Assembly: GCA_031280825.1 (NCBI GenBank)
Contig: JAITGE010000012.1
Span: 32,991 to 96,990 of the forward strand
From: Oscillospiraceae bacterium
GTDB lineage: Bacteria > Bacillota > Clostridia > Oscillospirales > Acutalibacteraceae
Direction of reading: 5' to 3'
Length of the DNA stretch: 64,000 bases
Positions 53,844 to 62,320 of the stretch are shown in pieces. Within the stretch, counting starts at the first letter, position 1; every line of letters starts with the position of its first letter. Made by a program: the position numbers and the translations under genes. The notes below the pieces were generated by a model. It was not told the origin of the DNA. It saw nothing but the letters and a program-made list of their open reading frames with translations, and did no database searches.

Positions 53844-54698
53844 TCATTCGTCCATCGTTTCAGCGGTCCAGCTTTGGGTGAAGCGCTCACCGGGCGCAAG
53901 CAAAAGAACGCCCTTCTTTTGGCGAATATCCGGCGCGCCCTGTAGCCCGTCGCTGATGCCAAACCACGGTTCAATGCAAACATAAGGCGCGCCGGGCTTC
54001 GCCCAAAGCCCTAGCGCGGGCGCACCGCCTAACGCAAAACGCAATGCTTCCCTGCCACTGCGCAGCAGCGTTATAAATTCCGACTGCACGTTTTGAAAAA
54101 TCAGCGCGTCATTATCAAACAAATGCGGGTGAAGAACAAGCTCTGTCGCGGCGTCCAGAACGGAAAAAGCTTCGCCCGTCAGGTAGCTTTCCGTATTCAC
54201 GCACAGGCTGCACAGGGTTTCCGGCTGCGAGAACCGCAGAATATCCCCCATGGCGCAATTGAACGCGGGATGCGCACCCAGCGAAAACGGCAGCGGCACA
54301 TCGCCCGTATTGCGCACGGTCACGGCCGCCGCAAGCGTGCTGCCCGTAAGCCTGTAATCCGCTTGCAACGCAAACGCAAACGGATAGCCCACACGCGTAG
54401 CTTCGCTGTCACACAATTGAAAGGCAACGCGGTCGCGCTCCCGCGCAAGCAATTCAAACGCTTGCTTGCGGGCAAAGCCGTGCTTGGCAAGGCTATAGCT
54501 GCGACCATCATAAGCATAGCTATCCCCTTGCAGGCGACCGACGACCGGGAAAAGAATCGGCGCTTGCCCTGCCCAAACAGCGGGGTCGCCTTGCCAAAGG
54601 TATTCGGTTTTTGTTCTGCGGCTTTGCAGCGAATGCAGCTCTGCTCCAAAGGAATCCACAGCACAAAACAGCGCTTCGTTTTCAATGTGATACAGCAT
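53844..54698 (-). CDS. Aldose 1-epimerase-family protein
   Basis: The 284-residue beta-sandwich protein starts YHIENEALFCAVDSFGAELHSL and has ILFPVVGRLQGDSY. It also has the KHGFARKQAFEL motif with the conserved histidine, LGAHPAFNC with the second histidine and a YVCIEPWFGISD glutamate near the C-terminus. This is the LacX/YihR-type branch of mutarotases rather than canonical GalM. It may equilibrate sugar anomers or hexose 6-phosphates. AGGAGAACCT precedes the start. It follows rfbC in the same direction by 29 bases. Confidence 0.88.
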   Translation of the reverse strand: MLYHIENEALFCAVDSFGAELHSLQSRRTKTEYLWQGDPAVWAGQAPILFPVVGRLQGDSYAYDGRSYSLAKHGFARKQAFELLARERDRVAFQLCDSEATRVGYPFAFALQADYRLTGSTLAAAVTVRNTGDVPLPFSLGAHPAFNCAMGDILRFSQPETLCSLCVNTESYLTGEAFSVLDAATELVLHPHLFDNDALIFQNVQSEFITLLRSGREALRFALGGAPALGLWAKPGAPYVCIEPWFGISDGLQGAPDIRQKKGVLLLAPGERFTQSWTAETMDE

Positions 54699-54727
54699 AG
54701 GTTCTCCTGTTTATTCTGACAGATAGC

Positions 54728-55276
54728 TTACGGAAACACAATCCCCGCATCCTGCCAAAGCGGCGCGGCGGCGTCTTTTGCCGAAAGGATGGGCGCTCCT
54801 GTGCCCCACGGAATACCGAATACGGGGTCGTCAAAACGAATGCTACGGTCATGCGCGGAAGAGTAGCGGTTATCCACCTTATAAAAGACCTCCGCGTCGT
54901 CGGTCAAGGTCACGAAACCATGCAGGCAACCGCGCGGAATCCAGAGCTGGTGCTTGTTTTTTGCCGAAAGCTCGGCGCAAACCCACTGCAGATACGTTGG
55001 CGACGAGCGCCGCACATCCACCGCGACATCCAGCACCGCACCGCGCGTGCAGCTAAAGAGCTTGCCCTGCGCCATAGGCTCCGTTTGGCAGTGCAGCCCG
55101 CGCAGCGTGCCTTTTTTGCCGGAAAAAGATCGGTTATCCTGCACAAAGCGCGCGTGTATGCCCAACGCCGCCAGCGCGGCTTCAGAATACATTTCATAAA
55201 ACCAACCCCGCGCGTCGCCGTGCAAAATAGGCTCCAGCAAAAGCACGCCGGGGATCTTCAGCTCTGCAGCAATCAC
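54728..55276 (-). CDS. rfbC: dTDP-4-dehydrorhamnose 3,5-epimerase
   Basis: The 182-residue cupin enzyme has DARGWFYEMYSEAAL, FVQDNRSFSGKKGTLRGLHCQ (catalytic histidine), GAVLDVAVDVRRSSPTY and WIPRGCLHGFVTL, all typical of RfbC/RmlC. It converts dTDP-4-keto-6-deoxyglucose to the L-sugar form. The start is GTG after GAGGATAGACT. With rfbA upstream it supplies two of the four dTDP-rhamnose steps; rfbB and rfbD are not in the window. Confidence 0.95.
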   Translation of the reverse strand: MIAAELKIPGVLLLEPILHGDARGWFYEMYSEAALAALGIHARFVQDNRSFSGKKGTLRGLHCQTEPMAQGKLFSCTRGAVLDVAVDVRRSSPTYLQWVCAELSAKNKHQLWIPRGCLHGFVTLTDDAEVFYKVDNRYSSAHDRSIRFDDPVFGIPWGTGAPILSAKDAAAPLWQDAGIVFP

Positions 55277-55336
55277 AGTCTATCCTCTTCTTTTCTATGG
55301 TCGCGCACCTCGCGCACGCAAGCGCGACCCGTGAGA

Positions 55337-56299
55337 TCAGTCATACCCATAGCGATCCTCTTCGATTTTTTCCGCGTCGTCGTCCTCCTGCCCCCATCGT
55401 GGGTGCGCTTCATAGCCCGCCCCATAAAGGATTTTGCCTTCAGTGACGCGCATAAGATGCTTACCGTATTCGCTTTTCCCATATTTATGCGCCGAGCGAA
55501 GCATGTCCGCTTCCGCGATCCAGCCCATGTGGTAGGCAATTTCCTCCGGCGCGGAAATCTTAATCCCCTGCAGCGTTTCGACCGACTGCACGAATGATGC
55601 CGCGCGCATAAGATTCTCTACCGTTCCGGTATCCAGCCAAGCAAAGCCGCGCCCGAGCAGCTGCACATCCAAATCGCCGCGTTCAAGATACATACGGTTC
55701 AGATCTGTAATTTCCAGCTCCCCGCGCGCGGAAGGCTTCAGCCGTTTCGCAAACTCGACCGCGCGGTTATCGTAAAAATATAATCCGGTGACAGCGTAAT
55801 TGGATTTGGGATGCTCCGGCTTCTCTTCAATCGAAAGCACCTCGCTGCCCTCACCAAATTCCACGACGCCAAAATTCTTCGCTCTTTCCACGTAGTAAGC
55901 GAAAATAGTGGCGCGGCCATTCTGCTTCGCCGCCTTGCGCAGCTTGTAGCCCAGCCCGCTGCCATAAAAAATGTTATCGCCCAAAACCATAGCGACACTG
56001 TCTTCACCAATGAAACGTTCGCCAATCAAAAAGGCCTGCGCCAGACCATCGGGCGAATCCTGGATAGCGTATTGCAACCGCAGCCCAAATTGTGCGCCAT
56101 CCCCCAAAAGCGACTCAAAATGCGGGGTGTCATGCGGGGTGGAAATAATCAGAATTTCACGGATGCCCGCCAGCATCAAGGTGGAAAGTGGGTAATAAAT
56201 CATTGGCTTGTCATAAACCGGCAGCAGTTGTTTACTGGTAACCATCGTGAGCGGATAAAGCCGCGTACCGGAACCGCCCGCCAAAATGATGCCCTTCAC
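55337..56299 (-). CDS. rfbA: Glucose-1-phosphate thymidylyltransferase
   Basis: The 320-residue nucleotidyltransferase has the signature [14 protein letters not shown] (residues 4-17), [29 protein letters not shown] and [22 protein letters not shown]. It makes dTDP-glucose, the first step to dTDP-rhamnose. The tail is about 30 residues longer than in E. coli RfbA and strongly acidic ([19 protein letters not shown]). The start is GTG after GCGAGGG. The leader from its promoter is about 115 bases. Confidence 0.96.
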   Translation of the reverse strand: MKGIILAGGSGTRLYPLTMVTSKQLLPVYDKPMIYYPLSTLMLAGIREILIISTPHDTPHFESLLGDGAQFGLRLQYAIQDSPDGLAQAFLIGERFIGEDSVAMVLGDNIFYGSGLGYKLRKAAKQNGRATIFAYYVERAKNFGVVEFGEGSEVLSIEEKPEHPKSNYAVTGLYFYDNRAVEFAKRLKPSARGELEITDLNRMYLERGDLDVQLLGRGFAWLDTGTVENLMRAASFVQSVETLQGIKISAPEEIAYHMGWIAEADMLRSAHKYGKSEYGKHLMRVTEGKILYGAGYEAHPRWGQEDDDAEKIEEDRYGYD

Positions 56300-56422
56300 C
56301 GGATCGCCCTCGCTTCCATGTCAAAATTCTCTCTCCACGCCCATCGCGTCCTTCAAATGCCTCTTCACACCCAATCGGTAGGTTGCACAAAACCTCCGTT
56401 TGTATTGCGCTTCTATAGGGCA

Positions 56423-56451
56423 ATTATACCATACGCATGTGAGCTTGTCAA
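56423..56451 (-). promoter_or_regulatory. Consensus promoter of rfbA-rfbC
   Basis: On the minus strand TTGACA (56451-56446) and TATAAT (56428-56423) are exactly consensus with a 17-base spacer. The -35 overlaps the last codons of the pseudouridine synthase gene. The leader of about 115 bases has no recognised riboswitch. Confidence 0.88.
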
Positions 56452-57188
56452 GTTGTTGCGTCATATGCCGCTTTCATCGCCTCCATTTCATCTGCCGTGA
56501 GGGGGCGGCACGCGCCCGCCACAAGGCTTTCCTCTAAGTAAAGCGCTCCAAAGGCAAAACGGTGCAACGCCAAAACTTCATTGCCGCGCGCGGCAAACAT
56601 GCGGCGAATCTGGTGATATTTCCCCTCCCGCAGCACGACCTCCGCTTGCTTCCCCTGCAGGACGCGCAGCTCCGCCGGCGCGCAATCCTCCGGCGGATGC
56701 CCATCAGCAGGGGGTAACCGCATCCCCGCGGCGAAGGCAGCGACATCCGCATCTTCAGCCGATGCGGCGAGCGTAACGTGATAACGCTTTTCCACATGCC
56801 TTCGCGGGCTGAGCAGAGCATGCGCAAGCGCGCCGTCATTTGTGACGAGAAGCAGCCCTGTGCTGTCTTTATCCAACCTCCCGGCGGGAAAAAGCCCCGG
56901 GCGGCGCAACTCCTTCGGCAGCAAATCCAGCGCGGTGAGCATTTTGGGGTCGCGGCTGGCGCTGATCACACCGCGCGGTTTGTGAAGCATATAGTATACG
57001 AATTCTTCCATTTTGACCCGTTCGCCCCGCACGGCGACACAATCCGTTTCAATGTCAATTTTGCGGTCACTCCGCTGTTCACGAACCCCGTTCACCTGCA
57101 CCAGCCCCGCCTTAACCAACGCGGTAGTTTCCTTGCGCGAGCCGTACCCGCGTGCCGCCAGGAATTGATCCAAGCGTTGCAATTTCAC
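56448..57188 (-). CDS. 16S/23S rRNA pseudouridine synthase, RsuA/RluB family
   Basis: The 246-residue protein has an N-terminal S4 RNA-binding domain (RLDQFLAARGYGSRKETTALV). The catalytic aspartate motif GRLDKDSTGLLLVTNDG is at about residue 95, and EGKYHQIRRMFAARGNEVLALHR is typical of the RsuA family. It isomerises one uridine in rRNA; which one (16S U516 or a 23S site) cannot be decided. The start is GTG 57188 after GGAGTGGGG, shorter than the frame that begins at 57233. It is divergent from the gene at 57344. Confidence 0.92.
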   Translation of the reverse strand: MKLQRLDQFLAARGYGSRKETTALVKAGLVQVNGVREQRSDRKIDIETDCVAVRGERVKMEEFVYYMLHKPRGVISASRDPKMLTALDLLPKELRRPGLFPAGRLDKDSTGLLLVTNDGALAHALLSPRRHVEKRYHVTLAASAEDADVAAFAAGMRLPPADGHPPEDCAPAELRVLQGKQAEVVLREGKYHQIRRMFAARGNEVLALHRFAFGALYLEESLVAGACRPLTADEMEAMKAAYDATT

Positions 57189-57282
57189 GCAATCCCCACT
57201 CCTTTTTATGCGAATCTTGTCGTCAAACACCATCGGATTCCGTACTTTCTGTGTTCAAATAATGATAATTTATAAAAAAGTC

Positions 57283-57311
57283 TTGCTTTTCACGAACTGA
57301 AGTGCTATAAT
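57283..57311 (+). promoter_or_regulatory. Promoter of the 57344 gene
   Basis: TTGCTT (57283-57288) and TATAAT (57306-57311) are 17 bases apart, 32 bases before the start codon. Confidence 0.75.
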
Positions 57312-57343
57312 ATATCTACAAAATAAAATTTGAGGTGATGAAA

Positions 57344-57931
57344 ATGTTAAACCAAGCAAGCATCCAGCAGCTTAAACAAAGCAACATCAGCAAAGACGCC
57401 GAGAAAACCAAGGAACGCGTTGAGCTGCATTGGAAATCCGCAAACACAAAGCAAAAAAGCGCTATCAAAAGCCTTGCCGGCGTAGCGGCACAAACGGTCT
57501 ACCGCGTTTGCAATACAGGAAGCATTTCGATTAAGATCGCCATTGCTTTTGCGCAAACACTGAATATCAACCCCTATTTCTTCACAGGGCAAACGGAAGA
57601 ACCGGGTGAGTGCACCGGAGCGGTTCTGCGCGATCTGCTGCAGGAGCATGGCTATCGCAAGCTGCTCATGGAGCGCGACGCGGCGGAAAAGAAGCTCAGC
57701 CGCAAGCTCAAAGCCGAGAGCGAAGCCGCTGCGGAAGCTGAGACCGCTCCACCGCCCACCGAATCCGCCGCGGAAAAAGCCGAAACACCTGCAGAAGCCC
57801 CCGTCGAAATTCCTATGCCGGAAGAAGCGGAAATGCAAGTGCTGTTGCACGCATTGGTCATCCGCGCAAAGCTGGGCGTCCCTGACGCCGTAACGACGCT
57901 GGCAGAGGTTGCCACACTCCTGCTGGCATAA
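57344..57931 (+). CDS. Conserved HTH-like protein of unknown function
   Basis: The 195-residue protein has an N-terminal part (residues 1-90) that reads like a helix-turn-helix DNA-binding domain: KQKSAIKSLAGVAAQTVYRV, CNTGSISIKIAIAFAQTLNINPYFFTGQ. A short segment GAVLRDLLQEHGYRKLL follows, then a low-complexity Ala/Glu/Pro linker (about 120-160). A final hydrophobic helical piece ends VATTLAEVATLLL-like (VTTLAEVATLLLA). I recall similar proteins in gut Clostridia but know no assigned role. ATG 57344 follows GAGGTGATG. It stands alone, divergent from the pseudouridine synthase and followed by a terminator. Confidence 0.7.
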   Translation: MLNQASIQQLKQSNISKDAEKTKERVELHWKSANTKQKSAIKSLAGVAAQTVYRVCNTGSISIKIAIAFAQTLNINPYFFTGQTEEPGECTGAVLRDLLQEHGYRKLLMERDAAEKKLSRKLKAESEAAAEAETAPPPTESAAEKAETPAEAPVEIPMPEEAEMQVLLHALVIRAKLGVPDAVTTLAEVATLLLA

Positions 57932-57951
57932 CCGCGCTTGAAAGACATCCC

Positions 57952-57987
57952 GCGCTGCGGTACCGTTTGGTGCTGCAGCGCTTTTTT
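57952..57987 (+). terminator. Terminator of the HTH-like gene
   Basis: A stem gcgctgc/gcagcgc (57952-57958 with 57975-57981) with a 16-base loop is followed by six Ts. Confidence 0.7.
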
Positions 57988-58109
57988 CTTGAGCAGCGCT
58001 TTAAACGCAAAGAAACCTCTTGTCGCCTTTTGCCGGTTTGCCGCACAAAAGAATGCTTTTTCATCAGGCTTTCATACGATCTTCGACATAAAAAGCAAGG
58101 TTCTGCGCT

Positions 58110-59297
58110 TTACGCATCATACTTTACCGCACCGCGCACCCACCCCTCCAAAACTTGCCTCGCCAAGCGCGGCGTTCGTCCGCCGCGGCGCAGCGCCTCA
58201 CGCTCCGCAAGGGCGTAAAGTGTCGGCAAATCCATCGGCGCAACGCCAAGCTCTGCAGCAATTTGCCGCACAAGAGCAAGATACGCCTCGCTTTCGGGGC
58301 GGCGAAAGCACACGCTTAACCCAAACCGTGCAGAAAGACTCGCCTGCTCTTGCAGCGTATCCGCAAGATGCACATCATCCCCCTGCCGTTCACACTGCCC
58401 CTCACGCACAAGATGGCGACGGTTGCTGGTCGCGTGAATGACGCAATTGGCGGCAATGCGCCCCGCGCCGCCCTCTAGGATCGCCTTGAGCAGCGCGTAG
58501 CCCTCTTCGCCGGGATGAAAGCTGAGATCGTCCAAAAACAACACCCATTTAAGCGGCAAAGCACCAACGCGCTCCAACAACGCGGGCAACTCGTGCAATT
58601 GATGCCGCTTCAACTCCGCCAGACGCAAGCCCTGATCAAAATACGCGTTGACAAGCGCTTTCACCAACGAGCTTTTCCCCGTCCCCGCGTCGCCATAAAG
58701 CAACACATGCGCCGCCCCCTTGCCATCCAGCAAGCAGCGGATATTTTGCGTAGCAAGCGCGCGCTCACGCTCGTAGCCATACAACTGCTCCAAGCGCTGC
58801 GAATCCGCAAAAAGCACAGGCTGCAAAGCACCGTTTTCCCATGTAAACATAGCGTTTTCGGCATAAACACCAAAACCTTTTTGCGGCAAATCGCGCAAAA
58901 AGGCAGGATATATAGCTGAAAAATCTTGCGGTGACGCAATCCACTGCGGCAACGCGCCAAGCGGTATTTCGGCAAACAACGGCTCCGGAGCCAGCGCGGA
59001 AAGCCGCGAAAGCGCTTCTAACTCCCGGCACAACGCAGCGGCAAGTAAGCCCTGCTCAAACCGCGCCGGGTTGTGCAGCATGGGCGTTTCCACCGCAAAA
59101 ACGGCGCGGCGCAAAGCAACGCCAAAATCCCCTGCACCCCGCGCATACGCCTCCTCCGCCACCGCCGCTGCGGCGTCCAAACGGCACAGATCGTCATCCG
59201 CCGGCCGCAATAACGCCGTCAGCGCCTTACCAAAGGGCGTGCCGTGCAAAGAACGGAACAAAGCCAAGCCGCGCCATAACAGCGCAGCCTCCTGCAA
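58110..59297 (-). CDS. DUF815-family AAA-type ATPase
   Basis: The 395-residue protein has a helical N-terminal half and a C-terminal P-loop ATPase. LLYGDAGTGKSSLVKALV is Walker A (about residue 200), KWVLFLDDLSFHPGE is Walker B, and VIHATSNRRHLV the sensor strand, followed by the DUF815-specific CERQGDDVHLADTLQEQASLSARFG and RGGRTPRLARQ. The function of the family is unknown. The only available start is TTG 59297, and no ribosome site lies at proper distance (AAGGAAGG is about 25 bases away). It follows murB by 31 bases in the same operon. Frameshift near the start was considered, but nothing shows it. Confidence 0.85.
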   Translation of the reverse strand: MQEAALLWRGLALFRSLHGTPFGKALTALLRPADDDLCRLDAAAAVAEEAYARGAGDFGVALRRAVFAVETPMLHNPARFEQGLLAAALCRELEALSRLSALAPEPLFAEIPLGALPQWIASPQDFSAIYPAFLRDLPQKGFGVYAENAMFTWENGALQPVLFADSQRLEQLYGYERERALATQNIRCLLDGKGAAHVLLYGDAGTGKSSLVKALVNAYFDQGLRLAELKRHQLHELPALLERVGALPLKWVLFLDDLSFHPGEEGYALLKAILEGGAGRIAANCVIHATSNRRHLVREGQCERQGDDVHLADTLQEQASLSARFGLSVCFRRPESEAYLALVRQIAAELGVAPMDLPTLYALAEREALRRGGRTPRLARQVLEGWVRGAVKYDA

Positions 59298-59328
59298 ATT
59301 TGGTGCGTTGATTCAAAACACCTTCCTT

Positions 59329-60234
59329 TTATACAAATTTAATTTCCGGCACAAGCAAAAATCCGGTTTCTCGCTCCACAGTCGCTTGAACAACGGCAAT
59401 GAGGGCGCGAACATCCGCCGCCCGAGCGCCGCCCCGGTTGATGATGAACCCTGCATGCTTTTCACTCACCTGCGCCCCGCCGATTTGCCGCCCCTTCAGA
59501 CCGCAGCGTTCAATTAGAGCACCGGCGTACTGTCCCTCCGGGCGCTTGAAAACGCTCCCGGCACTGGGGAACTCAAGCGGCTGCTTTTCCCTGCGGCGCG
59601 CCATGATACCCTGCATTTGGGCACGAATTGCCGACGGTTCATCCCGCGCAAGCTGCACTGTGAGCGCAAAAATCACACCCTCATTTTCAGCAAAAACACT
59701 GTGCCGATAGCCCAGCTCCATCCGGTCGGCAGGCAGCGCATGCAGCTTGCCCGCCCTGTCGATATATTCCACGCTCACCAATACATCCCGCATTTCGCCG
59801 CCATACGCACCCGCGTTCATATAAACCGCGCCGCCCGCCGTGCCGGGAATGCCATAGGCAAACGCCAGCCCTGCCAACCCATTTTTTTGCGCAAGAACGC
59901 ACAGCTCGCTCAGTTTCATCCCCGCTTCGCAGCGAATGCGATTGCCCTCTAAAAGCGCGGCGCTCTGCAGATTTTCAGAAGAGATCACAACACCATCCAA
60001 TCCGCTGTCTTTCACCAGCAGATTGCTCCCGTTGCCCAAAATGAACGGCACAGCGCCCTCCGCCGCGCAGAGCGAAAGGCAAACCCGCAGCTGCGCAAGC
60101 GTTGCGGGGAAAAGCATAGCCTGCGCGGCGCCGCCGATCCTGAAGGATGTTTTACTCTGCATCAAAACATTCGCAGCGCAGGCAATCCCTCTGGTTTCAG
60201 CAGCGCGCAGCACATCGGCGGCAAAGTTCGGCAT
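59329..60234 (-). CDS. murB: UDP-N-acetylenolpyruvoylglucosamine reductase
   Basis: The 301-residue flavoprotein has TSFRIGGAAQAML, PFILGNGSNLLVKDSGLDGVVI (FAD loop), AYGIPGTAGGAVYMNAGAYGGEMRD, and near the C-terminus PSAGSVFKRPEGQYAGALIE with the catalytic serine, then SEKHAGFIINRGGA. It reduces the enolpyruvyl group to make UDP-MurNAc. ATG 60234 has AGGGGG just upstream and is preferred over the longer frame. It lies 31 bases after the ROK kinase gene. The murD/murL pair is 35 kb away. Confidence 0.97.
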   Translation of the reverse strand: MPNFAADVLRAAETRGIACAANVLMQSKTSFRIGGAAQAMLFPATLAQLRVCLSLCAAEGAVPFILGNGSNLLVKDSGLDGVVISSENLQSAALLEGNRIRCEAGMKLSELCVLAQKNGLAGLAFAYGIPGTAGGAVYMNAGAYGGEMRDVLVSVEYIDRAGKLHALPADRMELGYRHSVFAENEGVIFALTVQLARDEPSAIRAQMQGIMARRREKQPLEFPSAGSVFKRPEGQYAGALIERCGLKGRQIGGAQVSEKHAGFIINRGGARAADVRALIAVVQATVERETGFLLVPEIKFV

Positions 60235-60265
60235 AATTCCCCCTGTCATTGCGCATCATCTGCAC

Positions 60266-61219
60266 TCAGTTTTCCAGCGCGGCTGCCCCTATGACACCCG
60301 CGTCATTGCCCAGCTGTGCGCTGACAAGATCTGTTTGCACCGGCGCATAGATGCTGTAGCGTTCCTTCTTTACCATCTCGCGCAACGGCACAAGCAGATT
60401 CTCCCGTTCGTGTCCAATGCCGCCGCCCACACAGATCATCGCGGGCTGGAGCGCATTGATCAGGTTCCCCAAACCCACCGCGACATAGCGCATATATTGC
60501 ATCACGACAAAAGAGCCGACAGGATCGCCCGCGCGCCATGCGTCGAATGGAATTCTGCCGTTCACGTTTTCCAGCTTACCGTCTGCAAGCCTCCAGCAAA
60601 GACTCTCGGGGTGATCCTCCATAGCGTCTTTGGTTTGCTGCACAAGCGCGGTCGCCGAAGCATACCGTTCCCAGCAGCCCTGCCGCCCACAATTGCAGGG
60701 CAGACCGTCCACATTGATCACCATATGCCCGCACTCGCCCGCCGCGTCGTTCACGCCATTGACAATCTTGCCGTCAATAACAATACCACTGCCCACGCCC
60801 GTGCCAAGGGTAATGGCAACGAAGCTCGAAACACCCTGCCCGCTCCCAGCCAAAGCCTCCCCCAACGCGGCGCAATTCGCGTCATTGTCCAGATATACCA
60901 CGCGACCCAAGCGCTCCCGCAGCATTTCGGCGGCGGGAACATGATGAAACGCCAGATTGTTGGCAAACGAAATCATTCCGCTGCCCTTGCTCACCGAACC
61001 GGGCGTGCCCACGCCAATGCTGACGATTTGCTCCATCGAAACGCCTGCTGCGGCAACCGCATCCCGGCAGGCAGCCGCAATGTCATCCATGATCGCCTCC
61101 GCAGGGCGGGGCGCAAGGGTTTTGCGCTGCCCGCGCCCTAAGATCTTATAGCTGTCCGCCATATCCACCACTGCCACGGAAATGTTCGTGCCGCCCAAAT
61201 CTACGCCGATTGTATACAT
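60266..61219 (-). CDS. glcK: ROK-family sugar kinase (glucokinase)
   Basis: The 317-residue kinase begins YTIGVDLGGTNISVAVVD (ATP phosphate loop). It has VYLDNDANCAALGEAL with the catalytic aspartate, TLGTGVGSGIVIDG, and the ROK zinc site in GHMVINVDGLPCNCGRQGCWE, three cysteines plus a histidine. This is the Gram-positive glucokinase type. Phosphorylation of glucose or another hexose in the cytoplasm is likely. GGGTGG precedes the start. It sits 51 bases after the zinc-ribbon gene and ahead of murB. Confidence 0.9.
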   Translation of the reverse strand: MYTIGVDLGGTNISVAVVDMADSYKILGRGQRKTLAPRPAEAIMDDIAAACRDAVAAAGVSMEQIVSIGVGTPGSVSKGSGMISFANNLAFHHVPAAEMLRERLGRVVYLDNDANCAALGEALAGSGQGVSSFVAITLGTGVGSGIVIDGKIVNGVNDAAGECGHMVINVDGLPCNCGRQGCWERYASATALVQQTKDAMEDHPESLCWRLADGKLENVNGRIPFDAWRAGDPVGSFVVMQYMRYVAVGLGNLINALQPAMICVGGGIGHERENLLVPLREMVKKERYSIYAPVQTDLVSAQLGNDAGVIGAAALEN

Positions 61220-61270
61220 TAGTATTCCACCCGTTCTTCTATCATTCGCCTGACCGACGTGAAAACATGC

Positions 61271-62320
61271 TTAAAGATGATCCTCCGCAGCCTGCGTGTA
61301 TGTCTGCGCCGTGCCAACGGGCACTGCGGGCGGAGGCGCATAAGCAAAATCCGCCGGCGGCGCAGGCATACGATCGCGCAGCTTAAACAGCACGGACGCA
61401 AGCGCCAGCGATGCCGCGCAGCTGCAAGCCGCCGCCAAACCGCCGAGAGGGCTAAAAAGCGCAGCCGCCATTGCGGCAAGCAAGCCGAAGCCTCCGGTAA
61501 GAATATTCCCAATCGGAAGCCAGACGGAAAGCTTTGGCATTTCGCCGCCAAATTGCAGTGTACGCCTGACGGACGCAATACCCTTAAGCGCAAAAATATA
61601 ATAGCACAACGCTGGAACCAGCAGCACGGCGGAAAACCCAAACGCAACAACGGCGGCAATTGATGTAGCGACCGCCTCGCCACTCACCAAGCCGCCCAGC
61701 ATCGTAAGGCAGAAACCGCCAAGCCCTCCAAGTGCGCCAAACCCAAGCCCAACCAGCCGTAAAATCACCAACCCGGAAAGCAGACTAAGACCGGTGGTTT
61801 TCATGCCGGGATTGGGATTTCTCGCGCCTTTGCTCACCTGCCAGAGCGCGGCGCAATACACAATCACCGGAATGAGCGCAAAAAGGCTGAAAAACGTGAT
61901 CATTCCACTGAAAAAATACAACAGCTCCGCAGAGGATACGTCCAAATCCGTTTCGGCACGAACAGCATTGCTCAGCTCAGCAAACAAATCCTCTCCCGTC
62001 ATATCATTGAGCCATATGACGAATCTTGCAATTAATCCGCGCGCAGTGAAAGCAGTCAAAAGCTGAAACGCCAAGCCCAGCGTTGCAAAAATTGCCGCAG
62101 TCCGCATACTGCCCCCGGCAAGAATAGTTTTGATGCGCTCCGCCGCCGGGCTTAGGCTTGCGTATGCAGGCGGCGCCGGCTGCCAAGGATTCCCGCCGGG
62201 CGCGGTCTGCTGCCAAACAGAATCCTGCGCGGGCGCTTCCCGGGGAGCCGCCACCCCGCAAGCGTTGCAAAACAAACAACTGTCCTCCATCTGCGCGCCG
62301 CAGGTTGTGCAAATTTTCAT
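61271..62320 (-). CDS. Zinc-ribbon membrane protein of unknown function
   Basis: The 349-residue protein starts with a double CxxC zinc ribbon (KICTTCGAQMEDSCLFCNACG). A Pro/Ala-rich linker of about 30 residues follows, then six or so membrane helices (starting near residues 72, 135, 180, 210, 235 and 270). It ends in a Pro/Ala-rich cytoplasmic tail. Zinc-ribbon plus membrane proteins of this plan are common in Firmicutes and uncharacterised. The ATG overlaps the GH30 stop by four bases. No functional claim can be made from the sequence. Confidence 0.7.
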   Translation of the reverse strand: MKICTTCGAQMEDSCLFCNACGVAAPREAPAQDSVWQQTAPGGNPWQPAPPAYASLSPAAERIKTILAGGSMRTAAIFATLGLAFQLLTAFTARGLIARFVIWLNDMTGEDLFAELSNAVRAETDLDVSSAELLYFFSGMITFFSLFALIPVIVYCAALWQVSKGARNPNPGMKTTGLSLLSGLVILRLVGLGFGALGGLGGFCLTMLGGLVSGEAVATSIAAVVAFGFSAVLLVPALCYYIFALKGIASVRRTLQFGGEMPKLSVWLPIGNILTGGFGLLAAMAAALFSPLGGLAAACSCAASLALASVLFKLRDRMPAPPADFAYAPPPAVPVGTAQTYTQAAEDHL

